The notes below the pieces were generated by a model. The model was not told where the DNA came from, made no database searches, and saw only the letters and a list, made by a program, of their open reading frames with translations. Below, one piece after another: positions 49,374 through 58,147 of a stretch of 64,000 bases of DNA. This DNA is from Oscillospiraceae bacterium (GTDB lineage: Bacteria; Bacillota_A; Clostridia; Oscillospirales; Oscillospiraceae). The stretch covers positions 1 to 64,000 of the forward strand of contig JAFUCD010000004.1 in NCBI GenBank assembly GCA_017459865.1. The letters run 5' to 3'. Position numbers and translations under genes: made by a program. Positions within the stretch are counted from its first letter, which is position 1; the number at the start of each line of letters is the position of its first letter.

Positions 49374-50431
49374 GCCGACACCTCCCCGTTCCGCACGCGG
49401 AGCGTGCGGCGAAAGCGCAGCCCCTCCGGCTCCGCCATCGCCACGCGGACGGTCTCGCCCGCCTGCACGACCGCCTCCGCCGCACGCACCACGGCGGGCA
49501 GGTCGGATCCGGTTTCAAACAGCACGAGTACGTCGCCGTCAAAGGCGCTCTGCTCGCGCGCGGTCTCCAGCCGGTCGAGGTACACGGCGAAGCCGAGCGC
49601 GCCGCCGGGCTTGCCCATGCGCTGCAGCAGGCGGTCATACCGCCCGCCCGCGAGCACCGCCGAGGCCGCGCCCGGGACAAAGCCGCGAAAGACGATATCG
49701 TCATAATAATCCACATCGTTCACGACCGAGAGATCGAGCATCACGCGATCGAGTCCATAGAGCGCGAGCTGTCCGGAGAGCGACTCCAGCTCCGCCAGCG
49801 CGGCGCGGCTTTTCTCCGGCAGGGGGAGCGCCTGCGCCGCCGCGACCGTTTCGCCGAGCGGCCCATAGAGCTTCAAAAGCGCCTGCAGCAGCGCGGCAGC
49901 GTCCGCATCCAACAGCTCGGAAAGCGCCGGTGCGTTCTTCCGGCTCACGGCGGCAAAGACCGCGCGGCTCTGCTCCTCGTCGAGCGAGGCCGCCTCCAGC
50001 ACCCCCGCGATGACGCCGATGTGGCTCACGGCGAGCACCCAGTCTTCCGAGAGCGCGGCGAGACTGCGCGCGGCGAGCATCACGACCTCGCCGACGTCAT
50101 AGCCCGTGAGCGCGCCGATGCACTCCAGCCCCATCTGCGGGATCTCGCAGAAGCCGTCGCCGGGGCGCGGCTCGCGATAGACGTTCTCGTGATAGAACAC
50201 CTTGCGCGTGTCCGCGCTCATCGTGCTCTTGACGATGGAGAGCGTGATATCGGGCTTGAGCGCCTTGAGTCTGCCGTCCGTGTCCGTGAACGTGAGCACG
50301 CGGTGGCTCTGCAGAAAGCGCTTGTTCTCGGCATAGAGGTCATAGTCCTCGAACTTCCGCACCCGGAACGGGGCATAGCCGTAATTCATATATAGGGTCC
50401 GCAGCGCGCGCTGCGGGTTCAGAGCGCTCAT
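49367..50431 (-). CDS. hisZ: HisZ, regulatory subunit of ATP phosphoribosyltransferase
   Basis: A 354-residue paralogue of the histidyl-tRNA synthetase core that lost aminoacylation and the anticodon domain. FRVRKFEDYDLYAE, FTDTDGRLKALKPDITLSIVK, VYREPRPG and the later AVLAGGRYDRLLQRMG-type segment show the class II fold. It forms an octamer with short HisG. It overlaps yerC at its start. Confidence 0.92.
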   Translation of the reverse strand: MSALNPQRALRTLYMNYGYAPFRVRKFEDYDLYAENKRFLQSHRVLTFTDTDGRLKALKPDITLSIVKSTMSADTRKVFYHENVYREPRPGDGFCEIPQMGLECIGALTGYDVGEVVMLAARSLAALSEDWVLAVSHIGVIAGVLEAASLDEEQSRAVFAAVSRKNAPALSELLDADAAALLQALLKLYGPLGETVAAAQALPLPEKSRAALAELESLSGQLALYGLDRVMLDLSVVNDVDYYDDIVFRGFVPGAASAVLAGGRYDRLLQRMGKPGGALGFAVYLDRLETAREQSAFDGDVLVLFETGSDLPAVVRAAEAVVQAGETVRVAMAEPEGLRFRRTLRVRNGEVSAC

Positions 50432-50721
50432 TTCTGCGCCTCCGTAAGCCGATCCAGCACCATGCGATAGCCCTCGTTGCCGTAGTTCAGGCAGCGGTTG
50501 ACGCGGCTGACCGTCGCGGAGCTCGCGCCCGTCTGATCCACCGTCTCCACATAGGACGCGCCCTGCTCCAGCAGACGCGCGATCTCAAGCCGCTGTGCCA
50601 TGGCGACGATCTCCTTGATCGTGCAGAGATCCTCCAAAAACCGGCGGCATTCCTCCGGATTTTGCAGCGAGCTGAGCGCAGCATACAACGCCGCAGTCTG
50701 TTCCGTTTCCGGTACTCCCAT
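50428..50721 (-). CDS. YerC/YecD family TrpR-related regulator
   Basis: A 97-residue helical DNA-binding protein of the YerC/YecD branch of TrpR. RRFLEDLCTIKEIVAMAQRLEIARLLEQGASY is followed by the recognition helix QTGASSATVSRVNRCLNYG. It is the first gene of the histidine operon, overlapping hisZ. ATG 50721 follows AGGAGG. It probably regulates the operon, since an inverted repeat of TrpR-box shape overlaps the promoter. The ligand is unknown; histidine would be logical. Confidence 0.85.
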   Translation of the reverse strand: MGVPETEQTAALYAALSSLQNPEECRRFLEDLCTIKEIVAMAQRLEIARLLEQGASYVETVDQTGASSATVSRVNRCLNYGNEGYRMVLDRLTEAQK

Positions 50722-50746
50722 GCCGATTCCTCCTGTTCGGGTTATA

Positions 50747-50785
50747 GTGCTTTCAAATAGTAGCACATTACCGCACTAAAGTCAA
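50747..50785 (-). promoter_or_regulatory. Histidine-operon promoter with overlapping operator
   Basis: On the minus strand TTGACT (50780-50785) and TACTAT (50757-50762) are 17 bases apart. GTGCT (50747-50751) and AGCAC (50762-50766) are inverted across 10 bases over the -10 and start site, resembling the trp operator shape GTACT-N8-AGTAC. The leader is only about 30 bases, leaving no room for a T-box or attenuator. Confidence 0.7.
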
Positions 50786-50794
50786 CCGGGATCA

Positions 50795-50821
50795 TTGACA
50801 TTTTTTCCGATTCTATATTAC
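50795..50821 (+). promoter_or_regulatory. Candidate promoter of the DUF1643 gene
   Basis: TTGACA (50795-50800) is perfect; TATTAC (50816-50821) lies 15 bases further and TATATT 13 bases, both short of the ideal. It points away from the his promoter. A start near 50828 supports the ATG at 50856. Confidence 0.4.
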
Positions 50822-50855
50822 AATGGAAAAAACGATCCGTTGCGAGGTGTTTTTC

Positions 50856-51476
50856 ATGCATATTCCCTCCGGCGAGAGCCAGACCGTGGAGATCCTGTCG
50901 TTTCGCGACGCGATGCGCGCCGCGCCAAAGGAGCCCTACGACGAATCAAAATGGCTGTATGTGCCGCCGTTTTACGACGAGTACCGCTATATCCTCGGCA
51001 CGCGGGGCTTGAATCCGCTGATCTGCATCGGCATCAACCCCTCCACCGCGAAGCCGGGCGATCTGGACAACACGCTCAAGAGCGTGGAGCGCATCGCGCT
51101 GGGAAACGGCTGGGACAGCTTCATCATGTTCAACGTCTATCCCCAGCGGGCGACCGACCCGAACGCGATGGACGCGGCCTTCAACGCCGAGCTGCACGCG
51201 GAAAATCTGGCGGCGTTCCGGTATGTGCTCTCGCTCTATACGCGGGACAAGCGCCCCGCAATTTGGGCAGCGTGGGGCACGCTGATCGAAAAGCGGCCCT
51301 ATCTGATCCCGGCTGTGCTGGATCTTGTGGCGCTGGGCGAGGAATTCGGCGCCGAGTGGCTCACGTTCGGCAAGCGCTCCAAGGCCGGACACCCGCACCA
51401 CCCGCTGTATCTGCGCGCCGACAGCACGCCGGAGGCATTTGACGTGCGCGCGTACTGCAAATCGATCTCGACATAA
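50856..51476 (+). CDS. DUF1643 protein
   Basis: A 206-residue protein of the DUF1643 family, small soluble proteins of unknown function. The segment ICIGINPSTAKPGDLDNTLKSVER and the nearby WDSFIMFNVYPQRATDPNAM are the family signature; IWAAWG and HPHHPLYL follow. ATG 50856 is preferred over ATG 50823 because GAGGTG lies 6 bases upstream and the promoter would start within the longer frame. It is divergent from the his operon and monocistronic. Confidence 0.85.
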   Translation: MHIPSGESQTVEILSFRDAMRAAPKEPYDESKWLYVPPFYDEYRYILGTRGLNPLICIGINPSTAKPGDLDNTLKSVERIALGNGWDSFIMFNVYPQRATDPNAMDAAFNAELHAENLAAFRYVLSLYTRDKRPAIWAAWGTLIEKRPYLIPAVLDLVALGEEFGAEWLTFGKRSKAGHPHHPLYLRADSTPEAFDVRAYCKSIST

Positions 51477-51478
51477 AG

Positions 51479-51523
51479 CACCCGGGGATATGCAGGGTCA
51501 TGCATATTCCCGGGTGTTTTTTA
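51479..51523 (+). terminator. Intrinsic terminator after the DUF1643 gene
   Basis: CACCCGGG-x-ATATGCA pairs with TGCATAT-x-CCCGGGTG, followed by TTTTTTA. It may also stop cotH from the other side, though the T run there is weak. Confidence 0.9.
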
Positions 51524-51545
51524 TATTTGGTTGTTCGACGGGCGA

Positions 51546-53873
51546 TCAGTCCGCGACCGCTCTCAGGAAGCTGGTCTCCGCGCCGGAGACAACAGAGAGC
51601 ACGAGCTGTCCGTCGCTCACGTTGAGATAGACGCTGCGCAGATAGCCGAGCGTCAGGAGCTTTCCGAGCACCGTGGCGGCGATCGGACTCTCGGCGGTGA
51701 ACACACCGTCCCGGAGCGTCCAGGCAAACGGCACATCAGAGCGCGTCAGCCACAGACCGTTTGGTCTGAGATATTGCCCCTCGGCGGTGCGGATGCTCCA
51801 GCCGCCCTGATACTGTGCGAAGGTATATTCGCCGACCTGCTGTCCGTCCAGCGCCATGGTCAGCGTGCCCGCCTGCAGCTCGGTCTTTTCCATGCGGACG
51901 GTGATCGTTGCCGCGGAGAGAATCGTCTGCGCGGAGGTCTTCACAAGTCCGCCGTGCGTCGTGTAGATATCCGCGCCGGCGTTTGCAACGATGCAGCGAT
52001 ACTGCACCGTACCGAGCGTATCGGTATCCGGCACATACGTCGCGGTGGTCGCGCCTTCGATGTTCGTCCAGACTTCTCCGTCCGCAGAGCGCTGCCATTG
52101 GAAGGTGTTCGCGTCATTTCCGGCGCTCAGCGACGCCTGCAGAACGACCGTTCCGTCTTCCAGCTCCTGCTTCACGATCGCGCCGACCGGAGCCTCCAGC
52201 CGCAGATGATCCGAAAGCCACAGCACGCGCTTGGCGCAATACTCGCGAAGATTATAAACATAATCGTCCCAAGTGAGTGTGACGCGATAATGCAGCGCGT
52301 ATTTGCCCGTGCCGAGCAGGGACATCGTCCCCGGGGCGATCAGATAATCCGCGCAGAGGGAGTTCGTGCCCCAGCGGTCGTTGTTCATCAGCGCGGACGC
52401 GCGGATCAGCTCCTGCTGGCGGTCTACATTGGCGGTGAGATCTTCAAAGTACGCTTTGTTCTCGTTATAGATCTCCGCCACACGCCGCATGAAGTCGGCG
52501 TGCTTTCCAAGCTCCTGCAGGAGGCTGACGGGCTTGTCCACGGCAAACAGCCCGATGCTGTCGTTGTACCAGCCCTCGGCATTGAGCTGAACGGGCTCGG
52601 AAACGCCGACGAGGAACTTGTGCAGCGTCCGCCCGAAGGCGACGTCATAGTCCCAGGCAGGTCCGGCGATGAGCTTATCGTCCGCCGTCAGCCCGTCGCG
52701 GTGCATGAGGATGTTGCCCGCATAGCAGTCATAGGTCTTGGACACCTCGTACATCAGGAACAACTTTGCCCAGGAATCCAAGTCAAAATAGTCTAAATAC
52801 CGGTCGGAGTCATACTCGGTCAGCGCGGCAAACGCCTCGTTGAAGTACGCTTCGATGTACGCCAGGTCCACGCCCTGCTCCGCCGCGTTATCGCCGATGT
52901 CCTCGATGTTGATGCGGTTGTGCTTCAGGAGCATGTCGTGCATCCCTTGGATCGCGAACTGGTCCTCGTCCTGCGGGATGTGGTCATTGTCCAGCATGAA
53001 CCCGTCCTTCGGGGCGGCGTAGTCCTTTTTCGGCGTGAGCAGATAGTTGCCGAGGTACTCCCCGTTCATCCAGACGTCCACGAAGCGCGTCTCAAGACCG
53101 ATGCCGAGCTGATTCGCCAGATCCATGGCGAGCTTATTGCGCAGGAGCGAGTTGTCCAGATAATTCGCCAGCAGCGACCACTTTTTCGCCTTTACGCCGG
53201 GAATGAGCTGCGTGGTGTCCTTTTTGGCATAGTCGTCCTTTTTATAGAACGTGATGTTGTAGGGCTTTTTGCTGAATTCCCAGGTGGAGTTGCCGCGACC
53301 CTTGATGCTGATCGGCTTGTCGAAGTCGCCGTAGACCGCCCTGCCGTAGCAGATGGTCTCGTGGTCCTTGTCGCTGTTCATGGCGTCGATCGTGCCGAGA
53401 TTTTCGTCGAGCTCCAGGAACATCGGCTCTACGCCGACAGAGCCCTGCAGCGTCTTGACGGTCACGTATGCGACCGCGGCGCCGTTGGTGATTTTATAGG
53501 TGACGCTCTCGTTCACAGGCGCGACGGGCGCTGCGCCGTTTTCATAGACGGTGCCGTCCCTGGAAATGGTGATGTCCGCATTGTCCCAGGAGAAGCACAG
53601 CTTCGCCGGGTCGGCCTTTCCGGGCAGATACAGCGTGCCGACGGTGCCGGTGAGGTCGAATTTGACGCAGATCCTTCCGTCCAGCGCGGCGTCCGCGTTC
53701 GCCTCCACATAGAGCGCGGAGTTGAACACGCTCCTGACCGCGCTTTGCGGCTGCTGCGTCTGCGCGTCGGCCTGGCTGTCTCCCGTCTGCTCGTCTCCGA
53801 CGGCAAACGCCATCCCGGAGCACAGAGAAACGAGCATGCAGAGCATCAGGATCACGGAAATCGTCTTTTTCAT
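51546..53873 (-). CDS. Secreted CotH-family protein with an Ig-like domain
   Basis: A 775-residue exported protein with a signal peptide (1-24). The first 150 residues are beta-rich. The CotH kinase-like domain (about 180-510) has KGRGNSTWEFSKKPYNITF, YLGNYLL and GPAWDYDVAFG, the atypical protein-kinase motifs of CotH. An Ig-like repeat follows (about 590-660, FQWQRSADGEVWTNIEGA), then a last beta domain. Spore-coat CotH phosphorylates coat proteins; secreted cell-surface forms may phosphorylate extracellular proteins, which is not shown here. It is monocistronic. Confidence 0.88.
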   Translation of the reverse strand: MKKTISVILMLCMLVSLCSGMAFAVGDEQTGDSQADAQTQQPQSAVRSVFNSALYVEANADAALDGRICVKFDLTGTVGTLYLPGKADPAKLCFSWDNADITISRDGTVYENGAAPVAPVNESVTYKITNGAAVAYVTVKTLQGSVGVEPMFLELDENLGTIDAMNSDKDHETICYGRAVYGDFDKPISIKGRGNSTWEFSKKPYNITFYKKDDYAKKDTTQLIPGVKAKKWSLLANYLDNSLLRNKLAMDLANQLGIGLETRFVDVWMNGEYLGNYLLTPKKDYAAPKDGFMLDNDHIPQDEDQFAIQGMHDMLLKHNRINIEDIGDNAAEQGVDLAYIEAYFNEAFAALTEYDSDRYLDYFDLDSWAKLFLMYEVSKTYDCYAGNILMHRDGLTADDKLIAGPAWDYDVAFGRTLHKFLVGVSEPVQLNAEGWYNDSIGLFAVDKPVSLLQELGKHADFMRRVAEIYNENKAYFEDLTANVDRQQELIRASALMNNDRWGTNSLCADYLIAPGTMSLLGTGKYALHYRVTLTWDDYVYNLREYCAKRVLWLSDHLRLEAPVGAIVKQELEDGTVVLQASLSAGNDANTFQWQRSADGEVWTNIEGATTATYVPDTDTLGTVQYRCIVANAGADIYTTHGGLVKTSAQTILSAATITVRMEKTELQAGTLTMALDGQQVGEYTFAQYQGGWSIRTAEGQYLRPNGLWLTRSDVPFAWTLRDGVFTAESPIAATVLGKLLTLGYLRSVYLNVSDGQLVLSVVSGAETSFLRAVAD

Positions 53874-53912
53874 GGTATCCCTCCTGTATGTCGGGTTTGA
53901 ACTGTCAGGATC

Positions 53913-53942
53913 AGCTTACCACGATTCCCGACAGCGCGTCAA
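53913..53942 (-). promoter_or_regulatory. Promoter of the CotH gene
   Basis: On the minus strand TTGACG (53937-53942) and TAAGCT (53913-53918) are 18 bases apart. Confidence 0.55.
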
Positions 53943-53991
53943 GAATTGTCAATCTTTTATCCGCTAAATTGTAACAATTTTGAACAATTGG

Positions 53992-54045
53992 AAAGCGAAC
54001 GCCCGTCTCTGATCGATTTCCCGGTCAGAGTCGGACGTTCGCTTT
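53992..54045 (-). terminator. Hairpin after the lipase gene
   Basis: AAAGCGAACG pairs with CGTTCGCTTT, with an inner CTCTGA/TCAGAG stem. It lies just past the lipase stop. The T run on the minus strand is weak. Confidence 0.55.
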
Positions 54046-54049
54046 GTGT

Positions 54050-54868
54050 TTACATTCCGCGCGCCTTCAGCGCGCGTACCATATCCACATATACGTCGCA
54101 GATATCCGAGACGCCGTCGCCGCCTTTTTTCGTAAATGGCGCGCGGCGCAGGTCGATGGCGTCGACATGCGAGATGCCGCGAAACGCGTTGGAGCGCAGG
54201 ATGTGCTTTTCCGTGCCCCAGAGCGCGGAGTCCACCGTGACGAGCCCGTCGTTTTCGCCCTCGATGCGATCGACGGCGGCGTTCGCCGTGGAGAGATTGA
54301 TGTCCGAGAACGGATGCCCCATCACGCAGGCATAGCTCCGATAGAGCACGTCCGGCACATCCGGATTTTCGGCGTTGAACTGCGCTGCGCGCGCGGTCGT
54401 GAGATCCTCGCACAGGCGCAGGAAGTCCGGGCGCTTGTCGCCCACGACGCGGATCCAGTTGTTCACGGCGAAGGCCGCCGTGTTCCACATCGGGCGCGGC
54501 AGCGCAAAGAGCATGTCGACGGTTTTAGAGCCCCGGTGCGGCGTGCATACTGTGGTGATGCTCGCGATCTTCTCCCCGCAGCCCAGCCCGGACGCCGCCA
54601 TGCGCGCGTCGAGCCCACCCTTGGAGTGGCCGATCAGGTGCACGCGCTCCGCGCCCGTTTCCAGCAAAATCGTGTCGATGCGCGCCGCCAAGGCGGCAGC
54701 GTTCGTCTCGGTGCTGCCCCAACAATCCTGAAGCCCATAAAACACCTGCGCGCCGCGGCGCTCCAGCGCTGCCGGGATGCGCCCCCAGTAGACCGGCCAT
54801 TTCAGATCGCGAAAGCCCGCCCCGTGGATCAGGACGACGGGATATTTTGTCTTACATGTGTCATTCAT
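54050..54868 (-). CDS. Alpha/beta-hydrolase, triacylglycerol-lipase type
   Basis: A 272-residue alpha/beta-hydrolase. VVLIHGAGF forms the oxyanion loop, GHSKGG carries the nucleophile Ser82, and SHVDAID near the end suits the catalytic His. The layout resembles Pseudomonas/Burkholderia-type lipases, but no signal peptide is visible, so it may act inside the cell. Its start overlaps the end of the desulfidase-like gene, indicating an operon of three with the amidohydrolase. Confidence 0.8.
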   Translation of the reverse strand: MNDTCKTKYPVVLIHGAGFRDLKWPVYWGRIPAALERRGAQVFYGLQDCWGSTETNAAALAARIDTILLETGAERVHLIGHSKGGLDARMAASGLGCGEKIASITTVCTPHRGSKTVDMLFALPRPMWNTAAFAVNNWIRVVGDKRPDFLRLCEDLTTARAAQFNAENPDVPDVLYRSYACVMGHPFSDINLSTANAAVDRIEGENDGLVTVDSALWGTEKHILRSNAFRGISHVDAIDLRRAPFTKKGGDGVSDICDVYVDMVRALKARGM

Positions 54869-56141
54869 CTTCGCACTCCAGCATGATCTTCAAAATGACC
54901 TTGTCGGTCTCGCGCATGCCCTCACGGGCGAGGATGCCGATGTTGCGGATCGTGCCCTCGACGCCGCGCGTGACGATGCCGTCGCCGCCATGGAAGCGGC
55001 GGCCCTTGCGCGCCATGGAATAGCTCAGCAGACCCGCCTCGACCGCGGCGGCGATCTTGGCGGCGCAGGAGGGCTTCGCCCCGTCGCAGACCGTGCCGGA
55101 GATCATGCCCATGGCGGTCGTGACCGTCTCGGCAACGATCTGATACGGCTCGTCATAGAGATAGGCGATGCCGGCGGCGGAGCCGATGCCCGCGCTGACC
55201 GCGCCGCAGAACGCCGAGAGACGGCCGATGCCGGTCTTCTGGTGGATCGTGATGAGATCGGACACCGCGACGGCGCGCAGCAGCTTTTCGCGCGTGACGT
55301 TCATGTGCTTGGCAAAGCGCACGACCGGCATGGACGCCGTGATGCCCTGGTTGCCGGAGCCGGAGACGATGACGACCGGCAGCTCGCAGCCGCTCATGCG
55401 GGCGTCCGAGCCCGCGGCGGCATAGGCGCGCGCCTCGGTGCGGATGTCATTGGAGAACTCCAGCAGCGTGCAGCCGACGGCGGCGCCCCACTTGCCGGAG
55501 AGCCCTGCGTCGGCGATGGCGCTGTTATACTCCACCTGCCGCCCGACAAGCTTTTCGATGCGCTCGATCGGGACCTCGTCGGCAAACTTCAGGATCTCCG
55601 CGAGATTCAGCACGCTCTTGTCCTGCAGATGGTCCTCCGCGGAGGCCACCACAGGATGGTCGAAAAACACATGTCCGTTCTTCTCCACATGGACCACATT
55701 GGTGTGATTGTTCGCGATACGCACGACGGCGGTGTCCGCGCCCGCCCGGCCCGTGAGCCGGATGTCCAGCATGCAGGGCGTGTCGTCCATGCAGGAGACC
55801 TCGACGGGCGTTGTATCGGCATAGTCCTTGATCCGTTTCAGATCCGCCTTCGAGACGGTTCCGATCACCTGCAGCTCGGCGTTCGCGTCGCCGGCGACTA
55901 CGCCCGCGGCGACCGCGGCGGCGATGCCCTTCATGCCGCCCGTACCGGGCACGACGACGCTTTTGACGTTCTTCAGGATGTTGCCGCTGACCTCGGCCTT
56001 GACGCGCTCCGGCACAATGCCAAGCGTGTCGCGCAGCTTCGCCGCGGCGTAGGCGATGGCGATGGGCTCGGTACAGCCCGTGGCGAGGATGAGCTCCTCC
56101 TCCAGGATCGCCACATAAGCGTCCATGATTTCCGTCTTCAT
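54861..56141 (-). CDS. L-cysteine desulfidase/serine-dehydratase-like protein (UPF0597, CyuA type)
   Basis: A 426-residue protein of the UPF0597 family, related to the alpha chain of iron-sulfur serine dehydratase. ATGCTEPIAIAYAAA with Cys23, the SGNILKNVKSVVVPGTGG segment, GSGNQGITASMPV, SAFCGAVSAGIG, and GMISGTVCDGAKPSCAAKIA carry the cysteines thought to hold a [4Fe-4S] cluster. Members convert L-cysteine to pyruvate, ammonia and sulfide, or act on serine. It follows the amidohydrolase gene by 75 bases and overlaps the lipase gene. Confidence 0.88.
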   Translation of the reverse strand: MKTEIMDAYVAILEEELILATGCTEPIAIAYAAAKLRDTLGIVPERVKAEVSGNILKNVKSVVVPGTGGMKGIAAAVAAGVVAGDANAELQVIGTVSKADLKRIKDYADTTPVEVSCMDDTPCMLDIRLTGRAGADTAVVRIANNHTNVVHVEKNGHVFFDHPVVASAEDHLQDKSVLNLAEILKFADEVPIERIEKLVGRQVEYNSAIADAGLSGKWGAAVGCTLLEFSNDIRTEARAYAAAGSDARMSGCELPVVIVSGSGNQGITASMPVVRFAKHMNVTREKLLRAVAVSDLITIHQKTGIGRLSAFCGAVSAGIGSAAGIAYLYDEPYQIVAETVTTAMGMISGTVCDGAKPSCAAKIAAAVEAGLLSYSMARKGRRFHGGDGIVTRGVEGTIRNIGILAREGMRETDKVILKIMLECEDE

Positions 56142-56216
56142 GATATGACCTCCCTCTTTCTGATGTGCTCTCTGTTTTTACAACCGCCCGGTCTCTCACC
56201 TCCGGACAGCTGTCTT

Positions 56217-57476
56217 TTACCGTTCGATCAGCGCCCTCGTGCGCGCCGACGCCTCGCGGCGGATCGCTTCGGCGTCCGCGCCGACAGAGAATTCCCCATT
56301 CTCATACAGGACGTGCCCGGCGACCATCGTCATGCGCACGACGTCCTTCGCGCCGCTGTAGACGAGATTCTCCGCCGGGGCGTGCACGGGCTGCATGCTC
56401 GGGCGCTTGAGGTCGATGACGACGAGATCCGCCTGCTTGCCGGGCGCGATCGCGTCGCAGTCGTTCAGCCCCATACACCGCGCGCCGCCGACCGTCGCCA
56501 TCCCGAGCACCACGGGCGCGGGGCAGGCGGAGGCGTTGCCGGTTTTGAGCTTTTGCAGCACGGACGTGAGATACATCTCGCGGAAGAAGTCCAGCGCGTT
56601 GTTGCTGCTGGGTCCGTCCGTGCCGATGGCGACGCCGATGCCCTGCGCGCGGTAGTCCTCGATCGGCGCGACGCCGCTCGCGAGCTTGGCGTTGGAGCCC
56701 GGGTTCGTGACGACCCAGAGCCCGCGCCGCCGGAAGATCTCGGTGTCCTCGGGCGTGAAGTGCACGCAGTGGAAGCCTCCGCCGCCATGGTCAAAATGCC
56801 CCAGCCGCTCAAAGAGCACCGTGGGCGTGACACCGTGGCGCTCCACGCATTCGCGGACCTCCTTCTCCGTTTCGGCGTTGTGCGCAAAGACGGGCGCCTG
56901 CAGCTTTCGCGCCAGCGCGCCGAGGTCCTGCAGATCCTCCAGCGAGGACGTATACTCCGAGTGCGTGCCGAGCTGATAGGAGATCAACGGATGGAGGGCG
57001 TTGAATTTATGATACTCCTGCTCCAGCAGCGCCGCCTTGCCGCCTCCGCCGCAAAGCACCGTGCGAAAGCCCATGTCGACGCTCGCCTGCGCGATCGCAT
57101 CGCGGAAGAAATACATGTCGAAGGCGGCGGTGATACCGCTCGTGAGATATTCCAGGATCGCAAGCCGCGTGAAGGCATAGACGTCCTCGGGCGTGAGCTT
57201 TGCCTCCAGCGGGAAGATCCGGTCAAACAGCCAAGCCTGCAGCGGCATATCGTCGGCGAGCGAGCGCACGAAGGTCATGCCCGCGTGGGCATGGGCGTTT
57301 TTGAAGCCGGGCAGCAGCAGGTCGCCGTCGAGATCGATCTCCCGGTCGAAGGCGGGCTTGTCCGCGCGCGCGGGACCGACATAGCAGATCCGGTCGCCGT
57401 CCACCCAGACCTCGTCGGCAGAGACGGCGCAGCCGTCCGTCATGGTGATCACGCGTCCGTTAAAAAATCGAAGCAT
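56217..57476 (-). CDS. Amidohydrolase, MTA/SAH-deaminase or chlorohydrolase type
   Basis: A 419-residue metal-dependent amidohydrolase. LPGFKNAHAHAGMTF gives the HxH metal site, followed by VFAHNAETEKE and HCVHFTPED, and GTDGPSSNNALDFFREM gives the conserved Asp. The family includes methylthioadenosine/S-adenosylhomocysteine deaminases, guanine deaminases and related enzymes; substrate choice cannot be made with certainty. ATG 57476 follows AAGGAGAGG. It is the first gene of the unit with the desulfidase-like protein, which might link it to sulfur amino-acid salvage (inference). Confidence 0.85.
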   Translation of the reverse strand: MLRFFNGRVITMTDGCAVSADEVWVDGDRICYVGPARADKPAFDREIDLDGDLLLPGFKNAHAHAGMTFVRSLADDMPLQAWLFDRIFPLEAKLTPEDVYAFTRLAILEYLTSGITAAFDMYFFRDAIAQASVDMGFRTVLCGGGGKAALLEQEYHKFNALHPLISYQLGTHSEYTSSLEDLQDLGALARKLQAPVFAHNAETEKEVRECVERHGVTPTVLFERLGHFDHGGGGFHCVHFTPEDTEIFRRRGLWVVTNPGSNAKLASGVAPIEDYRAQGIGVAIGTDGPSSNNALDFFREMYLTSVLQKLKTGNASACPAPVVLGMATVGGARCMGLNDCDAIAPGKQADLVVIDLKRPSMQPVHAPAENLVYSGAKDVVRMTMVAGHVLYENGEFSVGADAEAIRREASARTRALIER

Positions 57477-57507
57477 TGTACCTCTCCTTAAGCTCTGTAT
57501 TTTCTTC

Positions 57508-57537
57508 ATTATACGCCAGGTTTTCATCACTTGGCAA
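57508..57537 (-). promoter_or_regulatory. Promoter of the amidohydrolase unit
   Basis: On the minus strand TTGCCA (57532-57537) and a consensus TATAAT (57508-57513) are 18 bases apart. Confidence 0.75.
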
Positions 57538-57555
57538 TCGGTTTGATGAAAAGTG

Positions 57556-57583
57556 TTGCAGTTTTTCGAATACGGGGTATAAT
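57556..57583 (+). promoter_or_regulatory. Promoter of the DUF1232 gene
   Basis: TTGCAG (57556-57561) and TATAAT (57578-57583) are 16 bases apart, divergent from the amidohydrolase promoter. Confidence 0.7.
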
Positions 57584-57631
57584 AGAAACGACGATTTTTC
57601 GGACACCAGACATCCGACAGGAGGAAAAAAT

Positions 57632-58096
57632 ATGCAGCAGGCTGAAATTTTCACGACCGACTCCGGCTTTGACCGGTTTTTCAAAACGATCCACAACGCG
57701 GGCTGTGACAAGCTCTCCCCCATTCTCGGCCAGACGGGCACGGACATCGTGCTCACCGCGCCGGATCTGGTCTATCTGCTCGCGAAGCTCGTGACCGACC
57801 GCGACGTGCCGAGCGGCAGAAAGCTCGATCTGCTGGGGACGCTGCTGTACCTGGTCTCCCCGTTCGACCTCTTCCCCGACAAGTGGAAGCTGCTCGGGAA
57901 AATCGACGACGCCTACGTGACGATCACGGGCGTGGCCAAGGTGCTCAACCGCGTCGACATGGACATTCTCGAGCGCTACTGGCTGGGTAATCCCAAGGTG
58001 CTGACCACAACGCGCAGCGTGCTGAATTTCTTTGACGAAAAATTCGGCTCCGGCTTCCTGCGCAAGTTCATGCAGAACGCCGGAAAAACGGCATAA
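57632..58096 (+). CDS. YkvA/DUF1232-family protein
   Basis: A 154-residue protein. The DUF1232 segment is clear at about residues 50-95 (LLAKLVTDRDVPSGRKLDLLGTLLYLVSPFDLFPD), with the typical Y-x-x-SPFD-x-FPD core. The family is of unknown function and often membrane-associated. ATG 57632 follows AGGAGG and the promoter; the longer upstream frame is not used. It is monocistronic. Confidence 0.85.
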   Translation: MQQAEIFTTDSGFDRFFKTIHNAGCDKLSPILGQTGTDIVLTAPDLVYLLAKLVTDRDVPSGRKLDLLGTLLYLVSPFDLFPDKWKLLGKIDDAYVTITGVAKVLNRVDMDILERYWLGNPKVLTTTRSVLNFFDEKFGSGFLRKFMQNAGKTA

Positions 58097-58103
58097 TAGA
58101 TGC

Positions 58104-58147
58104 AAAAAAACGCTTCCTGCTCGGATCACAGCAGGAAGCGTTTTTTA
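58104..58147. terminator. Bidirectional terminator between the DUF1232 gene and the zinc-ribbon genes
   Basis: AACGCTTCCTGCT pairs perfectly with AGCAGGAAGCGTT, with T runs on both strands. Confidence 0.92.
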
